Shown here piece after piece: positions 60,564-64,000 of a DNA stretch of 64,000 bases. The notes under the pieces are model-generated. The model saw only the letters and a list, made by a program, of their open reading frames with translations. It made no database searches and was not told where the DNA came from. Made by a program: the position numbers and the translations under genes. The first letter of the stretch is position 1, and every line of letters starts with the position of its first letter. This stretch comes from Urophycis tenuis (Eukaryota > Chordata > Actinopteri > Gadiformes > Phycidae): NCBI GenBank assembly GCA_036785325.1, contig JAXIVH010000007.1:11877701-11941700 (forward strand). Reading direction: 5' to 3'.

Positions 60564-60581
60564 TGTCCAGCAGAGGGAGAC
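60564..60581 (+). promoter_or_regulatory. CTCF-like motif 1
   Basis: tgtccagcagagggaga matches the CTCF core pattern (CCAGCAGAGGG). Motif-level evidence only. Confidence 0.35.
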
Positions 60582-60760
60582 ACACACTAAAGGATGAACC
60601 AGTGGCGTAAACGCAATAATAAAAACTCTGCCTTTACATCACGCTGAAGGAAGTCGTTTGTAGCCCTGGAGGCCAAACCAACCACGCAAGTTTTATATCA
60701 CAAAGAAGTGATAAAGGTAAGTACGTTTATTCGAGACACTCAAGATAGTTCCTCCTCTCT

Positions 60761-60777
60761 ACACCAGGGGGCGCTGA
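60761..60777 (+). promoter_or_regulatory. CTCF-like motif 2
   Basis: acaccagggggcgctga is a close match to the CTCF consensus core (CCACCAGGGGGCGC) and has the same orientation as the motif 200 bp to the left. Confidence 0.45.
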
Positions 60778-62095
60778 ATCACCGTTGAGACTGAAGTCTG
60801 TCAGACTCCACCGCGTTTTACAAGTCAGGGAAAGAAAACAGTTCTAAGCTAAATTGTTGGTGTGTAGAACAGAACACGATTCTACAAACAATCTCAATAT
60901 GCAAGTCACTGTTCAGCGACCCCCCTTTTTTAAACAACCCTGAAATGTATAGGCCAACAGCATTTTTTTATTTGACGTGAACTAAGAAAAGTGTTTTATA
61001 AGGTCAGAATTGAACTGCTATTAGCTCTGTATCACATCATTGATGTGATTCTAATGTCCACAATGTTTGTGTTGGCCGGAGATGAGTTGTGCCAACACAC
61101 ACTAACACATTACAACACACAGACACACACAGCAACACACACTAACACATATCAACACACACCAACACACAGCAACACACACTAACACACACTAACACAC
61201 AGCAACACACACTAACACACTAACACACACGGCTACAGTGAGCTGAGCAGGACAGTGGTGTGGGACGTTAGACTCCCTGCAGTAAAAGGTTCTCTCAAAG
61301 GTTCTCAAGGCGAGTCGTGGAGGTCACCCTGAGGGCCCTGAGGTCACCCTGAGGTCACCCTGAGGTCACCCTGAGGTCAACCTGAGGTCCCTCCCACTGG
61401 GGCATCGCCCTGGCATCCATGTTGAAATCATTTCACTGTCGTGACATTTGCAGTTTTTCAGTGTTTTAAACGTCTTCTGTAATCCCTTCAGATGAAAGGA
61501 AAAACCTCTGCCCTGTGATCAAGTCTTTTGAACTGTCCATGTGGTGTGATGTTCTCCTAATCCCTGAGAATTCACAGAATCAATGACTCTCACACCCAGA
61601 AGTCCAGCATGTGCTTCAGGGGACAGCTCCGCACTGCAAATGAAGAAGACGGTCCTTGGCAAAGGGAACGGCCTCTGGTTCACATCTGGAGAGGAATTCA
61701 GCAGGGCGTGGATCCCACTGGGAGGAGTCTGCCGCCCTCTGGACGTGTGTCCGTGTGTTCCTGGTCCAGGGGTGGTGGTCTGGTTCTGGTTCTGGTTCAG
61801 CCTTGGAGGTACTGAGCAGAGAAAACATCCAGGTGGCCTTGCAGTTCTGTGGCTCGGTTCCTGTCAGACAAGAAAAACACTTCAGTATAACCAGCTCAAA
61901 CCACAGCAAACCAGATTACACCAGATCAAACCACAGTTAACCAGATTAAACCAGCTCAAGTCAGCTCAAACCGCAGTAAACCAGCTCAAGTCAGCTCAAA
62001 CCAGCAAGAAGCAACAATTTCACTTGATGTAAATAGCACCGACCTATAGCTGTAGCTGAACTCTAAGTGGCTCGGAGTACAAGCTGCTGCTACAG

Positions 62096-62288
62096 CTAGC
62101 TGTCGCTAAGCGCCGCGAGACGTTCTGGCGTCTTCTGGTGTCTTCGGACCGACCTGAGGACCTTGGAGCGCCGCTGGATGCTCTCCAGCTGCTGGACCTT
62201 GAAGGTGAGCAGGCGGATTTGCTCCTCCAGCTCCGCCTCGCTCAGATCCACGCGCTGACTCAGCCGGCTGAGGGTGGACATCAGGTGC
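62096..62288 (-). CDS. mfn1: mitofusin last coding exon (HR2)
   Basis: Encodes HLMSTLSRLSQRVDLSEAEL then EEQIRLLTFKVQQLESIQRR and SKVLR, collinear residue for residue with human HR2. It then reads SVRRHQKTPERLAALSDS to a TAG at 62098-62096. The family instead continues LLRNKA...; a donor CTCAG|GTCGGT exactly after VLR could lead to another exon, so the end is uncertain. Confidence 0.8.
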
Positions 62289-63557
62289 CTGATCCGGCCC
62301 ACCGATCGGACGAGAACCAATGACACCCCGGGGAACAGGAAAGGTTGTCAGGTACATTTGTGTGTGAGTGAGTGTGAGCAGCGCTGAGACGGCAGGACGT
62401 GACGTCACAGGAGACTCACGTGTGGACCTGCTGGCTGCAGCCGCGGCCGGCGGCGGGGGCCAGAGCTCTGAGGCGCCGGGCCGCGTGCTCCGCCAGCTGG
62501 CGCCTCAGAGCGCGCTCCCTGGCGGCGTCCGTCCAGGTGAGCTTCTCGTACAGGTAGAGCAGGCCGTAGAGCGACGCCGAGAGCGCCAGGAGACGCCAGC
62601 CCACCGAGCGCCACACCTGCGGCCGGGCGGCGGGTTAGCTCAGCTCAGCGCGTGTTAGCTTGGACTGCGTCAGCGCTGCTTAGCTTAGCTTAACGCCGGC
62701 GCTGGTGAATATTCATGTGCATCATAAGGACTGATGTGTTCACCCTCACCACGCCACTGATCACCAGCATGCTCACGGAGGCGCGGGACGTGACCGCCAC
62801 CAGGCGCGTCGCCATGGACACCACCAGCTCCTCCCGCAGGCCGGCTCCTGCCTGCGCGGCCTCCTGCTCAGAGGAGGCAGAGGGAGACGGGGTCGGAGGT
62901 CAACGTGATCTCATGATGAGCCTCAAATCACATGACATGGGTAAGAAAGTACCACACGTTTACTCCTATTGGCCGGAGATGACCTCTGACCTCCTGTCCT
63001 AGCCACAGACAGCAGGGGGGACCCCACCTGGATCTGGGGGCCGGCGGCGCCGACCGAGGCCCGCTGGGCGTGGAGGGGCGCGATGAAGCGGGCCACCAGG
63101 GCGGTCCAGCCCAGGGAGAACTGGAAGTGGATGTCCTCCTGAAAGTCTGCACAGAGCCGGGCCAGGTTCAGGTCCAGGACCAGGTCCAGCCTGGAGCCCG
63201 GGAGCTGGAAGTGCTCCTGGGCGGCCGGGGACAGCAGCGGGCGGACGCTCTCTGCTCAAACACAGACATGGCCACCAAAATAAAAGCCCTCTCCGAGGTT
63301 TCACCTCCACCTTGGTTTTTCTGATCTGCATAAGGTGGAACATAGATTCACCAAAATAAAAGCCCTCTCAGTCGATCTACTGCGCTTCTGATGAGCTGAT
63401 GTGGGATCAGTGCATCCGGACTTTTATTTTGTAGGAGACTTAAAGGAGGCCCACCCGTCATGGCGGCCTGAGTGGCCTGGACGTCCCGGGCCACTCCTGG
63501 GGAGCAGCGGTGCAACAGGGAGCTCACCAGCCTCTCCTCCACGTAGGACACCAGCTT
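62096..63557 (-). CDS. mfn1: Mitofusin, probably mfn1, last five coding exons (partial)
   Basis: Mitofusins are dynamin-like GTPases of the outer mitochondrial membrane that tether and fuse mitochondria. Five exons with GT-AG introns encode the C-terminal part. In order these are helical-bundle sequence (SYVEERLVSSLLHRC, VRPLLSPAAQEH); the hallmark CADFQEDIHFQFSLGWTALV; a segment aligned to LVTGLASLTSRTS (LVVSMATRLVAVTSRAS); two membrane segments (SVSMLVISGVV and WRLLALSASLYGLLYLYEKL) followed by TWTDAARERALRRQ; CSQQV; and the HR2 heptad region (LSRLSQRVDLSEAELEEQIR). The N-terminal GTPase lies outside the window. Proximity and convergent orientation to pex5l match human MFN1-PEX5L. MFN2 cannot be excluded from the protein alone. 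The linker before the membrane segments is about 20 residues shorter than in human, and the last 18 residues do not resemble the family tail. Confidence 0.88.
62420..62616 (-). CDS. mfn1: mitofusin coding exon, membrane segment 2
   Basis: Encodes VWRSVGWRLLALSASLYGLL then YLYEKLTWTDAARERALRRQ through CSQQVH. It matches the family WKTVGWRLIALSFGLYGLLY pattern. The acceptor is CCGCAG and the donor GTGAGT, phase 2. Confidence 0.94.
62750..62863 (-). CDS. mfn1: mitofusin coding exon before the membrane hairpin
   Basis: Encodes EAAQAGAGLREELVVSMATR followed by LVAVTSRASVSMLVISGV. It aligns with human ASQEELMITLVTGLASVTSRTSMGI. The donor is GTGAGG. Confidence 0.9.
63028..63251 (-). CDS. mfn1: mitofusin coding exon with FQEDI motif
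   Basis: Encodes ESVRPLLSPAAQEHFQLPGS, then LARLCADFQEDIHFQFSLGW and TALVARFIAPLHAQ up to PQIQ. The acceptor is TTGAGCAG and the donor GTGGGG, phase 0. Confidence 0.93.
63252..63454 (-). other. Short mitofusin intron with direct and inverted repeats
   Basis: caccaaaataaaagccctct occurs at 63274-63293 and again at about 63349-63368, and cttttattttg at 63421-63431 is an inverted partner. Possibly a small transposon remnant. Confidence 0.45.
63455..63557 (-). CDS. mfn1: mitofusin coding exon (first in window)
   Basis: Encodes KLVSYVEERLVSSLLHRCSP followed by GVARDVQATQAAMT, aligned with human ELNKHIEDGMGRNLADRCTD. The acceptor is CTCCAG and the donor GTGGGC, phase 1. Confidence 0.85.
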
Positions 63558-63659
63558 CTGGAGGAGGAGGAGGAGGAGAGGAAGGGGAGAGGAGCAGAGG
63601 AGAGGGGAGAGGAAAAGATTCTCATTCTAAGTCATTAAGCCTCTTAGCTGCCTCACGAC

Positions 63660-63660
<1 letters not shown>

Positions 63661-63703
<43 letters not shown>
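63661..63703. repeat. (GT)n microsatellite
   Basis: About 21 GT copies, followed by (GAGT)n to 63740. Confidence 0.95.
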
Positions 63704-63705
<2 letters not shown>

Positions 63706-63744
63706 TAAGTGAGTGACTGAGTGAGTGAGTGAGTGAGTCAGTAC

Positions 63745-64000
63745 GTTTACATGCAGCAAGAAATTCGAATTTCTAATCGTAGACATCGTTAAGACATCGT
63801 TCGGACTTTTTAAGTGCATGTAAACACCTTAATCCGACCTACTTCGGACCTACTTCGGACATCTCAAAATCGGATAACAACACCTGGATAATTCGGACTT
63901 TTAACGGCATGTATTCTCAGCAATCGGATCTGAATCGAATTTTGCATTCTGCGCATACGCAGTGCCATTCTGCACATGCGCAGCGCCACATAGCGTCCAG
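63745..64000. mobile_element. Partial dispersed DNA element at right edge
   Basis: Begins gtttacatgcagcaagaaat and contains gcatgtaaacacc, tcggac and cgcatacgca/catgcgca motifs typical of abundant teleost non-autonomous DNA elements. The gtttacatgc/gcatgtaaac pair is an internal inverted repeat. Cut by the window end. Confidence 0.5.

Larger units (their letters stand above)
58671..62095. other. Convergent intergenic region between pex5l and the mitofusin
   Basis: Holds facing (AC)n/(GT)n tracts (59117-59242), GC-rich sequence with a G run of 23 (60126-60148), two CTCF-like motifs, (acacactaac)n repeats (61093-61230), 12-bp ccctgaggtcac repeats (61322-61390) and 12-bp accagctcaaac repeats (61889-62005). 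No gene seen; the mitofusin 3' UTR must lie in its right part. Confidence 0.45.

Overview
This window is nuclear DNA of a ray-finned (teleost) fish. The evidence is the set of intron-containing vertebrate genes, the teleost-type dispersed repeats, and the very high density of dinucleotide microsatellites and minisatellites. A run of 200 Ns at 11666-11865 is an assembly gap. Genus and species cannot be read from the sequence.

I can support four protein-coding genes by assembling exons with consensus splice sites and continuous phase. From left to right: ptma (prothymosin alpha, minus strand, coding 7946-10614, five exons, 112 aa); phb2 (prohibitin 2, minus strand, coding 17698-27471, ten exons, about 303 aa once a one-base frameshift in exon 9 is discounted); pex5l (PEX5-like/TRIP8b, plus strand, coding 33624-56832, thirteen recognised exons, 583 aa in frame); and the last five coding exons of a mitofusin, most likely mfn1 (minus strand, 62096-63557), whose 5' part lies beyond the right edge. 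phb2 and pex5l are head to head. pex5l and the mitofusin are convergent, as PEX5L and MFN1 are in human 3q26.

Layout: 1-7200 is gene-free and mostly satellite-like (42-bp arrays, paired CT/GA and GT/CA tracts). 7200-10700 is ptma, with a CpG-rich intron 1 and 5' end. 10700-17100 is intergenic, with the gap and 35-bp and 41-bp arrays. 17100-27600 is phb2, whose introns carry several arrays and dispersed repeats. 27600-33200 is the phb2/pex5l intergenic region. 33200-58700 is pex5l, with an intron 1 of about 10.6 kb and coding exons clustered from 44.2 kb on. 58700-62100 is the convergent intergenic space. 62100-64000 is the mitofusin 3' part.

The genes do not form an operon-like system. PHB2 and mitofusin both act in mitochondria, TRIP8b is a neuronal HCN-channel partner derived from the peroxisomal receptor PEX5, and prothymosin alpha is an acidic nuclear protein. 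I found no undescribed multi-gene system. The most unusual signal is structural: pex5l introns carry minisatellites that start or stop within a few bases of splice sites. The clearest is a 43/44-bp unit in about 22 copies that ends exactly at the 3' splice site of the last exon, so every unit repeats an acceptor-like sequence. Other points are a one-base disruption in phb2, one minisatellite family present at two loci 48 kb apart, a 15-bp inverted pair of ZNF143-like sites inside ptma, and many G/C homopolymers longer than 15 bp.
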